A stretch of 64,000 nt of DNA from Actinoplanes sp. SE50/110. GTDB taxonomy: Bacteria; Actinomycetota; Actinomycetes; Mycobacteriales; Micromonosporaceae. This document shows positions 8,991 to 16,945 of this stretch, in pieces; position 1 is the stretch's first letter, and each line of letters opens with the position of its first letter. The position numbers and the translations under genes are program-made. The notes under the pieces are model-generated. The model had not been told where the DNA came from. It saw only the letters and a program-made list of their open reading frames with translations, and made no database searches. The stretch covers positions 5,675,001 to 5,739,000 of the forward strand of contig NZ_LT827010.1 in assembly GCF_900119315.1 (NCBI RefSeq), read 5' to 3'.

Positions 8991-10238
8991 TTGATTCTGA
9001 CCGAGTGCGACTCCTGTGCTGAGGGGCGCGCGTCCGGCGCTGCGTTCTGCGAGGCGTGCGGGCGCCCGCTGACCGAGACCGCCGCCGTCGGCGACGGCGC
9101 GGAACCGCCGAACGACAAGGACGATGGCGGCGGTACGCCGGTGAGCCCGGCCGCCGGGCCTCGACGCGGCCGGGACTGCCCGCACTGCGCGGCGGCCGGC
9201 GCGGTCGACGCCGACGGCTACTGCGAGGAGTGCGGCCTGCTGGCCGGGCGCCCCCGCGACCACGTCGAGGCGGACGGCGACACGGTGGCGGCCGCGGTCA
9301 GTGACCGGGGCCGGCGGCACCACCGCAACGAGGACGCCATGTGGCTGGCGGTCGGTGTCGAGGCGGCCGACGTGGTCGTCTGCGACGGCGTCTCCTCCTC
9401 GTTCGACCCGGACGTCGCCTCGGAGGCCGCCGCCCGGGCCGCCGGCGACCTGCTGGCCCGGGCACAGCACCCGCTGGAGCCCGCCCAGGTGGCCGAGGCC
9501 GCGGACGCGGCCGGAGCGACCGGGCCGGTCGAGAGCGTCGCGGCCGCCGGGCCGGCGGACGACGACGTACCGCGGGCGGCAATCGATCCGGAAGCAGGCG
9601 GCGAACCGGACCCCGGGATGGCGATCGCCGAGATCGTCGCAACGGCGATCCAGGAGGCCGGGCAGGCCGTCGCCGCCCTGGTCGGCAACGGCGATCCGCG
9701 CCGCGCCGCCTCCAACCCGGCCTGCACGATCGTCGCCGCCGCGGTCCGCGGCCCGCACGTCGGCTTCGGGTGGGTCGGTGACAGCCGTGCCTACTGGGTG
9801 ACCGCCGGCGGCCCGGCCCAGCAGCTCACCGAGGACGACTCGTGGGCCCGGCACGTGATCGCGATGGGTGCCGACCCGCGGGTGGCGATGAACGACCCGA
9901 AGGCGCACGCGATCACCGCCTGGCTCGGCGCCGACGCCGGGCCGATCCTGCCGCATCTCGGCGCGTTCACCGCGCAGACGCCGGGCCACCTGGTGCTCTG
10001 CAGCGACGGGCTGTGGAACTACCTGACCGACCCGGCCGATTTCGGTGACGCGGTGCGGTCGGCGCTGACCCTGGCGACCGGGCCACGCCCGCTGCTGGAG
10101 GCCGCTCGGGCGCTCGTGGCGTACGCCAATTCCGCCGGAGGCGCCGACAACATCACCGTGGCCATCGTGCCGGTGGTCCCGCGATCCACGGCGGACGCCG
10201 AAGGCGACGCCGACATCACCGAGCCCAGCGAAGCATAA
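8991..10238 (+). CDS. PP2C-type serine/threonine phosphatase with N-terminal zinc ribbon
   Basis: 415 residues from a TTG start at 8991, with AGAAGG about six bases upstream. Two CxxC pairs at the N-terminus (CDSC, CEAC) and a second set (CPHC, CEEC, about residues 63-80) form zinc ribbons. The PP2C domain follows with its metal-binding acids in RRHHRNEDAMW, VVVCDGVSSS, FGWVGDSRAYW, LVLCSDGLWNYL and GGADNITVAIV, so it should be active. An Ala/Pro/acidic insert (about 160-215) interrupts the fold between the second and third motifs. Its position after pknG suggests it reverses PknG phosphorylation; that pairing is inference. Confidence 0.88.
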   Translation: MILTECDSCAEGRASGAAFCEACGRPLTETAAVGDGAEPPNDKDDGGGTPVSPAAGPRRGRDCPHCAAAGAVDADGYCEECGLLAGRPRDHVEADGDTVAAAVSDRGRRHHRNEDAMWLAVGVEAADVVVCDGVSSSFDPDVASEAAARAAGDLLARAQHPLEPAQVAEAADAAGATGPVESVAAAGPADDDVPRAAIDPEAGGEPDPGMAIAEIVATAIQEAGQAVAALVGNGDPRRAASNPACTIVAAAVRGPHVGFGWVGDSRAYWVTAGGPAQQLTEDDSWARHVIAMGADPRVAMNDPKAHAITAWLGADAGPILPHLGAFTAQTPGHLVLCSDGLWNYLTDPADFGDAVRSALTLATGPRPLLEAARALVAYANSAGGADNITVAIVPVVPRSTADAEGDADITEPSEA

Positions 10239-10247
10239 GGAGTTTCC

Positions 10248-11513
10248 GTGTCCTACAGCGCCGAGGCTTTCCAGAACGAGTACCTCGCGATGGGCGCCAG
10301 CGAGGTCAACGCGATCGTCACCGTCACCTCCTCGGGCGGCGACGGCGGCCGCCGCAGCGCCGAGGCGACCGAGATCATCATCGTGGACGCGTCCGGGTCG
10401 ATGCAGGCCGAGGGCCGGATGGCGGCCGCCCGGCAGGCCGCCAAGGCGGCGGTGAACTGCCTGGACGACGGCGTCCGGTTCGCCATCATCGCCGGGGTCA
10501 GCACCGCGCAGCAGCTGTTCCCGGACCCGGGCCAACTGGCCGTGGCCACCCCGCAGAGCCGCGCCGACGCGCTGCGGGCGATCGACCGGCTGCAGGCCAG
10601 CGGCGGCACCGCGATGGGCGCCTGGCTGCTGCTGGCCGCCCAGCTGTTCGACCAGCGACCGGGCGACATCAAGCACGCCATCCTGCTCACCGACGGCGAC
10701 AACGGCGAGCGGTACGGCTACCTGGAGAGCGTGCTGGAGCAGGTCGGCGGCCGGTTCGTCTGCGACTGCCGCGGCGTCGGCACGAACTGGAAGGTCTCCG
10801 AGCTGCGCAAGATCGCCACCGCGATGCTGGGCACCGTCGACATCGTGGCCCGCCCGGAGGGACTGACCGCGGCGTTCGAGCAGATGATCACCGCGGCCAT
10901 GGGCAAGACCGCGGCCGACGTGCAGCTCAAGGTGTGGACCCCGGTGAACGCCACGGTCCGCTTCGTCAAACAGGTCGAGCCGCAGGTGCTGGACCTCACC
11001 GGCAAACGGTCCGAGGACGGTCCGCGCGCCGGGCGCTACCCGCTGGGCTCCTGGGGCCAGGAGAGCCGCGACTACCACGTCTGCATCGACGTGCCACCGG
11101 GAAAGTCGGGCGACGAGATGCTGGCCGCGCGCATCTCGGTGGTCGAAGGCGACACGGTGCACGCGCAGTCGCTGGTGCGGGCGGTGTGGACCGAGGACAC
11201 CGCGCTGAGCACCCGGATCAACCGGCAGGTGGCGCACTACACCGGGCAAGCCGAGCTGGCCGACGCGATCCAGGAGGGGATCGCCGCCCGGGAGGCCGGC
11301 GACGACCGGACCGCGACGCTGAAGTTCGGCCGGGCCGCACAGCTGGCGCACGCCAGCGGGAACTCGGCGACCGAGGAGCTGCTGGCCAAGGTGGTGGAGA
11401 TCGAGGACGCGGCGACCGGCACGGTGCGGCTGCGGCGCAAGGTGAACGCGGCGGACGAGATGGCGCTGGACACGCAGAGCACCAAGACGGTGCGGGTAGG
11501 GCGGTCGCAGTGA
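10248..11513 (+). CDS. VWA-domain protein with MIDAS motif (phosphosignalling cassette)
   Basis: 421 residues. The von Willebrand factor A domain occupies about residues 40-215, with the MIDAS site IIVDASGSM (Asp 47), the threonine in SGGTAMG and the acid in LLTDGDNGERYG, so divalent metal-dependent ligand binding is expected. A beta-rich domain and a helical C-terminal part (about 330-400) follow. There is no signal peptide, so it acts in the cytoplasm. The GTG start at 10248 sits seven bases after TAAGGAG, which also includes the stop of the phosphatase gene. Its own stop overlaps the FHA gene by four bases. VWA proteins beside PP2C, FHA and kinase genes often serve as scaffolds. Confidence 0.85.
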   Translation: MSYSAEAFQNEYLAMGASEVNAIVTVTSSGGDGGRRSAEATEIIIVDASGSMQAEGRMAAARQAAKAAVNCLDDGVRFAIIAGVSTAQQLFPDPGQLAVATPQSRADALRAIDRLQASGGTAMGAWLLLAAQLFDQRPGDIKHAILLTDGDNGERYGYLESVLEQVGGRFVCDCRGVGTNWKVSELRKIATAMLGTVDIVARPEGLTAAFEQMITAAMGKTAADVQLKVWTPVNATVRFVKQVEPQVLDLTGKRSEDGPRAGRYPLGSWGQESRDYHVCIDVPPGKSGDEMLAARISVVEGDTVHAQSLVRAVWTEDTALSTRINRQVAHYTGQAELADAIQEGIAAREAGDDRTATLKFGRAAQLAHASGNSATEELLAKVVEIEDAATGTVRLRRKVNAADEMALDTQSTKTVRVGRSQ

Positions 11514-12148
11514 CCACTTACCGCTGCCCCAACGGGCATGACTCCGGCGAGTCCGACTATTGCGACACATGCGGGGCGCTGATCGGTTCCGCGCCGGCCG
11601 ACCCGCCGACGCTGGTGGACACCGCACCCAGGGGCGAACTCTGTCCCCATTGCGGGACGCCACGCGCGGGCAGCGCCCGGTTCTGCGAGGACTGCGGTTA
11701 CGACCACACCACGGGCAAGGTGCCCCAGCTGACCGAGGTGCTGCCGATCCCGGCGGCCCCGGCCGCCGACTGGACCGCCACGGTGGTCGCCGACCCGGCG
11801 TACTTCGCGATGAACGCGGTGGAGGGGGTGAGCTTCCCGGCCGACACCGGGGAGCGCACCATCACGCTGACTCCGCCGCAGGTCCGGATCGGCCGGGCCA
11901 GCTCGTCGAAGGGCACCAGCCCGGAGATCGACCTGGCCGACACCGATCCGGGGGTGTCGCACAACCACGCGCTACTCACCCTGAACATCGACGGTGTGTG
12001 GCTGGTCACCGACCTCGGTTCGACCAACGGCACGTACCTCAACGACGAGGACCAGCCGCTGACCGCGGGCCAGTCCAGGACCCTGAAGGACGGGGATCAG
12101 GTCCACGTCGGAGTGTGGACGACCTTCACCCTGCACGCCCCGGAGTGA
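11510..12148 (+). CDS. FHA-domain protein with two N-terminal zinc ribbons
   Basis: 212 residues, GTG start overlapping the VWA stop (GTGA). Two zinc ribbons occupy residues 1-65 (Cys 6, 18, 21; then Cys 45, 48, 59, 62). The FHA domain fills the C-terminal half: VRIGRASS, then VSHNHA in place of the usual SRxHA, and STNGTYLN. FHA domains bind phosphothreonine. In mycobacteria the PknG partner GarA is also an FHA protein, but GarA carries an N-terminal TTS phosphosite, which is absent here and replaced by the zinc ribbons. It may be a PknG substrate or a docking factor. The operon seems to end here; a weak TGCCGG/CCGGCA hairpin follows at 12159. Confidence 0.88.
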   Translation: MTTYRCPNGHDSGESDYCDTCGALIGSAPADPPTLVDTAPRGELCPHCGTPRAGSARFCEDCGYDHTTGKVPQLTEVLPIPAAPAADWTATVVADPAYFAMNAVEGVSFPADTGERTITLTPPQVRIGRASSSKGTSPEIDLADTDPGVSHNHALLTLNIDGVWLVTDLGSTNGTYLNDEDQPLTAGQSRTLKDGDQVHVGVWTTFTLHAPE

Positions 12149-12193
12149 TGCCCGCCGCTGCCGGACCCCGGCACCGTATGTGATCTTGATGCG

Positions 12194-12555
12194 GTGTCGG
12201 AGTTCGGAAGCAGGCTGCGTGAGTTACGGCAAGACCGCCCTCGCCGTCCGCCTCGCCGAGCAGCTGCGCGAGCAGTACCCGGACGGCCGCTTCTACCTCG
12301 ACCTGCGGGGCACCGACGCCGAGCCGATGACCCCGGGCGACGCGCTGCTGCGGCTGCTGCGCGCAGGTGAGATCGGGTCCCGGCGGATCGGCGAGACCGA
12401 CGACGAACGCTCCCGCCAGCTCTGCGCGCTGCTGCCTGCTGGTGCTGGACAACGCCGGCAGCGAGGCCCAGGTGTACGCCGGTGGCCCGCACGGCATCAC
12501 CGACACCCGGCTGAACCAGGACCTGCTCGCCTTCCTGAACAGCTACGCGGCCTGA
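12194..12555 (+). pseudogene. Chimeric remnant: HTH start + NB-ARC ATPase fragment + alpha/beta-hydrolase tail
   Basis: Three gene scraps are joined in different frames. A GTG at 12194 opens SEFGSRLRELRQ, the start of a Xre/AfsR-type helix-turn-helix protein. One base out of frame, GKTALAVRLAEQLREQYPDG begins just after a Walker A and continues as YLDLRGTDAEPMTPGDALL, typical of NB-ARC/AfsR regulators. After another shift, LLVLDNAGSEAQV (Walker B region) continues the ATPase. It runs directly into GGPHGITDTRLNQDLLAFL, which reads like the C-terminal end of a haloperoxidase-type alpha/beta hydrolase. No intact reading frame links them. Internal deletion plus fusion is the simplest explanation. 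Confidence 0.7.
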
Positions 12556-12564
12556 TCCCGCGAC

Positions 12565-12594
12565 GGTGGCGCTCCCCGTCCCGGGAGCGCCACC
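12565..12594. terminator. Bidirectional hairpin between remnant and VOC gene
   Basis: Perfect 12-bp arms (GGTGGCGCTCCC and complement) with a 6-base loop, six bases before the end of the minus-strand VOC gene. It can terminate transcription from either side. Confidence 0.75.
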
Positions 12595-12599
12595 GGCCG

Positions 12600-13205
12600 T
12601 CAGACATTCCACACGAAACCGTCAGGATCGGTGAACCCGCCGGTGTCACCGTTGATGGCGATCCGGTGTGATCCGGTGCCTTCCGCGGGCACCCCGACGT
12701 CCTTGGCCGCGGCACGACGGGTGTACAACGCCAGCTTGATCGGCGAACTTCCGGCGGTGAACTCGACGTACTTGCTGCCGAAGCTCTTCGCGACAGTCAT
12801 GCCGTGCTCGAGGTAGAACTGCTTGGTCGCCTTGACGTTCTCGACGCCGAGGAGCAGCACCATGGCCTCGATCTGCCGGGTGGCCGGCGCGGTGTTCTTC
12901 TTCGACGAGGTCGCCAGCTTCCAGATCGCCCCGTCCGGTGCCTGCACGACGCCGCCGTAGCCCCAGAAGCCCTTGGTCACCGGCTTGAGTGCGGTGGCGC
13001 CGGCATGCAGAGCGGCCGCGGCGAACAGGTCGACGTCGGCGGGCTGGGCGACGACCAGGGAGACCGCGAACCCACGGAAGCCGGTGGTCGGTGCGTCCGA
13101 ACGGTGCACCTGGACGATGTCGCCCAGGTCGAACGCGGCCCGGTAGAACGCCGCGGCGGCGGTGGGGTCGGACGCTCCGACGCTGATGGAGTCGATCGTT
13201 GTCAT
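12600..13205 (-). CDS. VOC-superfamily (glyoxalase/bleomycin-resistance fold) protein
   Basis: 201 residues comprising two VOC half-domains in tandem. The first runs from TTIDSISVGASDPTAAAAFY to about residue 105, the second from about 110 (IEAMVLLLGVENVKATKQFY) to the end, which closes with GGFTDPDGFVWNV. Paired beta-alpha-beta-beta-beta modules form a metal or ligand site in this superfamily; the exact substrate cannot be told. Start taken at the ATG at 13205; an in-frame GTG nine bases upstream is possible. It follows nothing on its strand, so it is probably a single-gene unit ended by the hairpin at 12565-12594. Confidence 0.85.
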   Translation of the reverse strand: MTTIDSISVGASDPTAAAAFYRAAFDLGDIVQVHRSDAPTTGFRGFAVSLVVAQPADVDLFAAAALHAGATALKPVTKGFWGYGGVVQAPDGAIWKLATSSKKNTAPATRQIEAMVLLLGVENVKATKQFYLEHGMTVAKSFGSKYVEFTAGSSPIKLALYTRRAAAKDVGVPAEGTGSHRIAINGDTGGFTDPDGFVWNV

Positions 13206-13277
13206 GGGCACCACGCTACGAATCGGCCCCCCTCCGCTGCTTCTCGATTCCTGACCGATGCGTGTCCTCGGCGTCTT

Positions 13278-14051
13278 TCAGTGGAGGATCCGCAGCGCCT
13301 CGTCGAGCAGCGCCGGGTTGCTGGCGAAGACGTGCGGGCCGGCGCCCGGGCGCGGCGAACCGTCGAGGCCGCGGAACACCCCGCCGGCCTCCGGGATGAT
13401 CACCGAGCTGGCCGCGAAGTCCCAGATCTGCCCGCCGGTCTGCACCGCCACGTCGAGGTCGCCCTGCGCCACCAGCAGCGGCGGGTGGATCGGCCACGTC
13501 CGCTCGTCGGCCACCGCGACCAGTGGCGCGGCCACCTCCCGCCCCCAGTCCAGCGGCACCACACCGAGCCGGCTCCCGGTCGCCCGACCGTGGGCCGCCG
13601 CGACGTGGATCCGCTCCGCGTCCACCAGGGCGCCGCCGGCGACCCGGCCCCGGTACGCGCCGGCACCGCGCTGCGCCCACCAGGCCAGCCCCTGCGCCGG
13701 CACGATCTGCACGCCGGTGGTCACCTCGCCGTCCACCTCGAGGGCGATCAGCACCAGCCACCGGTCGTCACCGCGGACGAACAGCGCGGTGCCGTCGATC
13801 GGGTCGATGATCCAGCGCCGGCCGTTGCCGCTCGCGGTCTCGCCGTGCTCCTCGCCGAGGATGGCGTCCTGCGGCCGGGCCTCGGTCAGCACGCCCCGGA
13901 TCGCGTTCTCCACCGCCCGGTCGGCGAGGGTGACCACGCTGCCGTCCTTCTTCGTCTCCCGCGGCAGGTCGGCGATCACCGCGAAGTGGCGCAGCGCCTC
14001 GGCCGCGCCGGTCAGTGCGGCCCGCTGGGCCAGTTCCAGGTCGGTCTCCAC
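13278..14051 (-). CDS. hisN: Inositol-monophosphatase-family phosphatase, histidinol-phosphatase (HisN)-like
   Basis: 257 residues from a GTG start. The three metal-site motifs of the family are present: ILGEEHGE, WIIDPIDGTALFVRG and GGQIWDFAASSVIIPEAGG. Length and the short DPIDGT-FVRG spacing fit the HisN type that dephosphorylates histidinol phosphate in actinobacteria, although inositol-1-phosphate or 3'-phosphoadenosine phosphate could be the true substrate. It is divergent from the TetR gene, with only 85 bp between starts. CAGGAT lies six bases before the start, a possible -10 for a leaderless message. Confidence 0.8.
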   Translation of the reverse strand: METDLELAQRAALTGAAEALRHFAVIADLPRETKKDGSVVTLADRAVENAIRGVLTEARPQDAILGEEHGETASGNGRRWIIDPIDGTALFVRGDDRWLVLIALEVDGEVTTGVQIVPAQGLAWWAQRGAGAYRGRVAGGALVDAERIHVAAAHGRATGSRLGVVPLDWGREVAAPLVAVADERTWPIHPPLLVAQGDLDVAVQTGGQIWDFAASSVIIPEAGGVFRGLDGSPRPGAGPHVFASNPALLDEALRILH

Positions 14052-14116
14052 GCCTCCATCCTGCCGAACCCGGGGGAGGTCTTGTCGGGTGACGCGGGAA
14101 CGGCGTGGGAAGATTG

Positions 14117-14134
14117 GAGTAACAAGACGTACTC
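14117..14134. promoter_or_regulatory. Inverted repeat, possible TetR operator
   Basis: GAGTA and TACTC flank an 8-base spacer just before the tetR start and inside the hisN/tetR divergent region. The arms are short, so the assignment rests mainly on position. Confidence 0.35.
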
Positions 14135-14136
14135 AG

Positions 14137-14763
14137 ATGGGATGTCCGCCCGTGCCGGACCGGATCGCCAGCGGCGTGGTCTTCACCACCCCGCCGTCGC
14201 TGCCCCGCGGCCGGCACGAGCTCGCCCGGGACCAGGTGGTCGCCGCCCAGCGGGAGAAGATGCTGATCGCCGCCACCGAGCTGCTGGCCGGGGCGGGCTA
14301 CCGCGGTTTCGGGGTGCGCGAGATCTGCGCCCGGGCGGCGGTGTCCCGGGCCGCCTTCTACGACAACTTCGCCGACAAGGACGCGTGCATCCACACCGCG
14401 TACGACCGCTTCATCGAGGTGCTGATGAGCCGCCTGGCGGCCGGAGCGGTGTCGATAGACGGTTTCGTCACGACGTACCTTCAGGTGCTGGACAGCGACC
14501 GGGTCGCCGCCCGCGCCTTCCAGGTCGAGATGGACGCGCTGGGCCGGCCCGCGCGCCGGCGGCGCCGGGCCGCGATCGAGCGGCTCGCCGCGCTGATCGC
14601 CGGCCTGCGCGATGCGCCCGGCGTCCCGCTGAACGCCCACATCGGCGCGATCTACGCGCTGCGCCAGATCACCTCGGACGCCCTCGACGCCGGCGGCACC
14701 CCTGACCTGACGGCCCTCGCCCCGGAGCTCACCCCCTGGCTGACCCGCATGCTCAAGGAGTAG
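14137..14763 (+). CDS. TetR-family transcriptional regulator
   Basis: 208 residues. The N-terminal helix-turn-helix is typical: AATELLAGAGYRGFGVREIC, then AAVSRAAFYDNFADKDACI, followed by an all-helical ligand domain with an Arg-rich stretch (RPARRRRRAA). Start taken at the ATG at 14137; a GTG at 14152 is also possible. The stop is two bases before the GTG of the acyl-CoA synthetase, with AAGGAG between, so the two form an operon. The regulator probably senses an acyl-CoA or fatty acid and controls itself and the synthetase, as many actinobacterial TetR proteins beside fadD genes do. Confidence 0.88.
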   Translation: MGCPPVPDRIASGVVFTTPPSLPRGRHELARDQVVAAQREKMLIAATELLAGAGYRGFGVREICARAAVSRAAFYDNFADKDACIHTAYDRFIEVLMSRLAAGAVSIDGFVTTYLQVLDSDRVAARAFQVEMDALGRPARRRRRAAIERLAALIAGLRDAPGVPLNAHIGAIYALRQITSDALDAGGTPDLTALAPELTPWLTRMLKE

Positions 14764-14765
14764 AC

Positions 14766-16529
14766 GTGACGCAGACCTGCACCGCCCCACCGGCCGAGCA
14801 CGACCTCCTGACCCGGCTGCGGCGCGACGAGCCGGCCTCGTTCGGCGCGATGTTCCTGGCCGTCGCCGAGCGCCAGCCGCAGGCGGTGGCCTACCTGCGG
14901 CCCGGCGACGACGGCTGGCAGAGCCAGACCTGGACGCAGACCGCGCGGGCGGTCACCGAGATCGCCGCCGGCCTGCTCGCGCTCGGCCTGCACCCGGAGG
15001 ACCGGGTGGCGATCGCGAGCGGCACCCGGGTCGAGTGGATCGAGGCCGACTTCGGGGTGATGTGCGCCGGGGGCGCGACCACCACCATCTACCCCTCGTC
15101 GTCGCCGGACGAGGTGGCACACATCCTCACCGACTCCGGCAGCCGCTTCGCGATCGCGGAGAACCCGGCCCAGCTCGCCAAGATCCTCTTTCCCGGTACG
15201 CCGGTGGAACGCGCCGTCCTCATCGACGGCACCGCCGCGGACCCGCGCGTGCTGACCCTGGCCGAGCTGCGCGCCCTCGGCGACCCGGCCCGGGTGGCCG
15301 AGGCGGTCGCCGCGGTCCGCCCGGACGACCTGGCCACGCTGATCTACACCTCCGGCACGACCGGGCTGCCCAAGGGCGTCCGGGTTGCCCACCGGGCGTG
15401 GGTCTACCAGGGGCTGGCGATCCAGGCGATGGGCATCGTGCGGCCCGACGACGTCGGCTACCTGTGGCTGCCGCTGTCGCACGCGTTCGGCAAGGCACTG
15501 CTCAGCTGTCAGCTCTCGGTCGGCTTCCCGTTCGCGGTGGACGGGGACGTGAGCCGGGTCGTGCAGCGGCTCGGTGAGGTGCGGCCCACGATCATGCCGG
15601 CCGTGCCGCGCATCTTCGAGAAGGTCTATGCCGCGGTGAGCGCCGCCGACGGCGTACAGAAGCGGCTGTTGGACTGGGCCGTGGCAACGGCCGGACGGCG
15701 GCGTTCCGGATGGCGATTCCGGATCGCCGACCGGCTCGTGCTGTCCCGGGTGCGGGCGCGGTTCGGCGGGCGCATGCGGTATTTCATCTCCGGAGCGGCC
15801 ACTCTCGATCCGGGCATCGCCCGCTGGTTTGGCGCGATCGGGCTGCCGATCGCCGAGGGTTACGGCCTCACCGAATCGTGCGCCACCACCGTCTTCAACC
15901 GGCCGGACCGCCCGGAATACGGCACCGTGGGAATGCCGCTGCCCGGCACCGAGGTGCGCATCGCCGAGGACGGCGAGGTGCTGCTGCGCGGACCCGGCAT
16001 GATGCAGGGCTACCACGGCCTCGATTCCGGCGCGGCGCTGCGGGACGGCTGGCTGCACACCGGCGACATCGGGGAGATCACCGAGCGCGGCTCGCTGCGG
16101 ATCACCGACCGGAAGAAAGACCTGATCAAGACGTCGAACGGCAAGTACGTGGCGCCGCAGACCCTGGAGTCGCGATTCAAGGCGATCTGCCCGCTGGCGG
16201 GCCAGTTCCTGGTGCACGGGGAGAACCGCAGATACGTCACCGCGCTGATCGACCTCGATCCGGACGAGATGGCGAAATGGGCGGCGGCCAACGGACTCGG
16301 GGACGCCTCGCACGCCGAGATCGCCGGTTCCGAAAAGCTGCGCGCCGCCCTGCAGGAATGCGTGGACCGGCTCAACGGCACGCTCAATCCGTGGGAGACG
16401 GTGAAGCGGTTCGCCGTTCTCGACCGGCATCTGAGCGTCGAGTCCGGTGAGCTGACCGCCTCGCTGAAACTGCGCCGACGGGTCATCGAGGACCGTTTCC
16501 GGCCGGTGCTGGACGGCCTGTACGCGTAG
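14766..16529 (+). CDS. Long-chain fatty-acid-CoA ligase (FadD15-type AMP-dependent synthetase)
   Basis: 587 residues, the size of FadD15-like long-chain acyl-CoA synthetases. Motifs in order: LIYTSGTTGLPKGVR (about residue 192), the internal segment TIMPAVPRIFEKVYA typical of this long-chain group, AEGYGLTES, HTGDIGEI, and ITDRKKDLIKTSNGKYV. The C-terminal region lacks the simple TGK ending of short ligases, again as in the FACS group. It activates long-chain fatty acids for degradation or lipid synthesis at the membrane face. The GTG at 14766 follows the tetR stop after two bases with AAGGAG ahead of it. Confidence 0.9.
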   Translation: MTQTCTAPPAEHDLLTRLRRDEPASFGAMFLAVAERQPQAVAYLRPGDDGWQSQTWTQTARAVTEIAAGLLALGLHPEDRVAIASGTRVEWIEADFGVMCAGGATTTIYPSSSPDEVAHILTDSGSRFAIAENPAQLAKILFPGTPVERAVLIDGTAADPRVLTLAELRALGDPARVAEAVAAVRPDDLATLIYTSGTTGLPKGVRVAHRAWVYQGLAIQAMGIVRPDDVGYLWLPLSHAFGKALLSCQLSVGFPFAVDGDVSRVVQRLGEVRPTIMPAVPRIFEKVYAAVSAADGVQKRLLDWAVATAGRRRSGWRFRIADRLVLSRVRARFGGRMRYFISGAATLDPGIARWFGAIGLPIAEGYGLTESCATTVFNRPDRPEYGTVGMPLPGTEVRIAEDGEVLLRGPGMMQGYHGLDSGAALRDGWLHTGDIGEITERGSLRITDRKKDLIKTSNGKYVAPQTLESRFKAICPLAGQFLVHGENRRYVTALIDLDPDEMAKWAAANGLGDASHAEIAGSEKLRAALQECVDRLNGTLNPWETVKRFAVLDRHLSVESGELTASLKLRRRVIEDRFRPVLDGLYA

Positions 16530-16532
16530 GGT
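16527..16532 (+). promoter_or_regulatory. Leaderless-type -10 box (TAGGGT)
   Basis: TAnnnT hexamer six bases before the ATG at 16539, overlapping the stop codon of the upstream synthetase. No Shine-Dalgarno is present. Confidence 0.45.
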
Positions 16533-16538
16533 CGGCCC

Positions 16539-16919
16539 ATGCATCGAAGCCGGTTGTTCGGAATGCTCGTCGACACCCCGGCCACCGAGGCCGGCGCCGC
16601 GGTCTCGTTCTGGACCGCCGCGCTGGGCGGCTCGGCCCGGCAGGATCCGGACGAGCCGGAGTACACCCGGGTCGCCGACGTGGTCCCGGGTGTCGCCGTG
16701 GTCGTCCAGGCGGTCGACGACCGGCCGCGGATCCACCTGGACATCGAGACCGACGACGTCGAGGCGGAGACCGCCCGGCTGCTCGGCTTCGGCGCCCAGC
16801 TGGTCGAGGACCGCGGCGGCCACCGGATCCTCCGGGCGCCCGGCGGGCACCTGGTCTGCGTGGTGCCGGTGCAGAGCTCCCCGGAGCTGTTCGCCGGCGA
16901 CTCCCGGGTCTGGTCCTGA
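16539..16919 (+). CDS. VOC/glyoxalase-like small protein
   Basis: 126 residues, a two-module glyoxalase-like fold: LFGMLVDTPATEAGAAVSFW at the start, IHLDIETDDVEAETARLLGF in the middle and RILRAPGGHLVCVVPVQ near the end. The Asp-rich IETDDVEAE is typical of VOC metal or substrate loops. The function is unknown; this subgroup is often annotated as glyoxalase-like. Nine bases separate it from the acyl-CoA synthetase, but it also has its own candidate promoter with a -10 box abutting the start. Confidence 0.8.
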   Translation: MHRSRLFGMLVDTPATEAGAAVSFWTAALGGSARQDPDEPEYTRVADVVPGVAVVVQAVDDRPRIHLDIETDDVEAETARLLGFGAQLVEDRGGHRILRAPGGHLVCVVPVQSSPELFAGDSRVWS

Positions 16920-16933
16920 ATAGACGCTCGTCA

Positions 16934-16939
16934 TAGCTT
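16934..16939 (+). promoter_or_regulatory. Leaderless-type -10 box (TAGCTT)
   Basis: Six bases before the ATG at 16946. The intervening G-run could also serve as a ribosome site, so either mode of initiation is possible. Confidence 0.4.
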
Positions 16940-16945
16940 GGGGGG

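Noticed and set aside
8769-11663. Very long open frame on the minus strand opposite pknG, PP2C and VWA genes
   Set aside because: It is antisense to genes with clear catalytic motifs. High GC leaves the opposite frame open, and the translation is compositionally biased (Arg, Gly, Ala, Pro, His) without domains.
12180-12671. Intact small NB-ARC regulator of about 163 residues
   Set aside because: Only a short stretch fits the family; the frame changes twice and the remainder is out of frame, so it is treated as a remnant.
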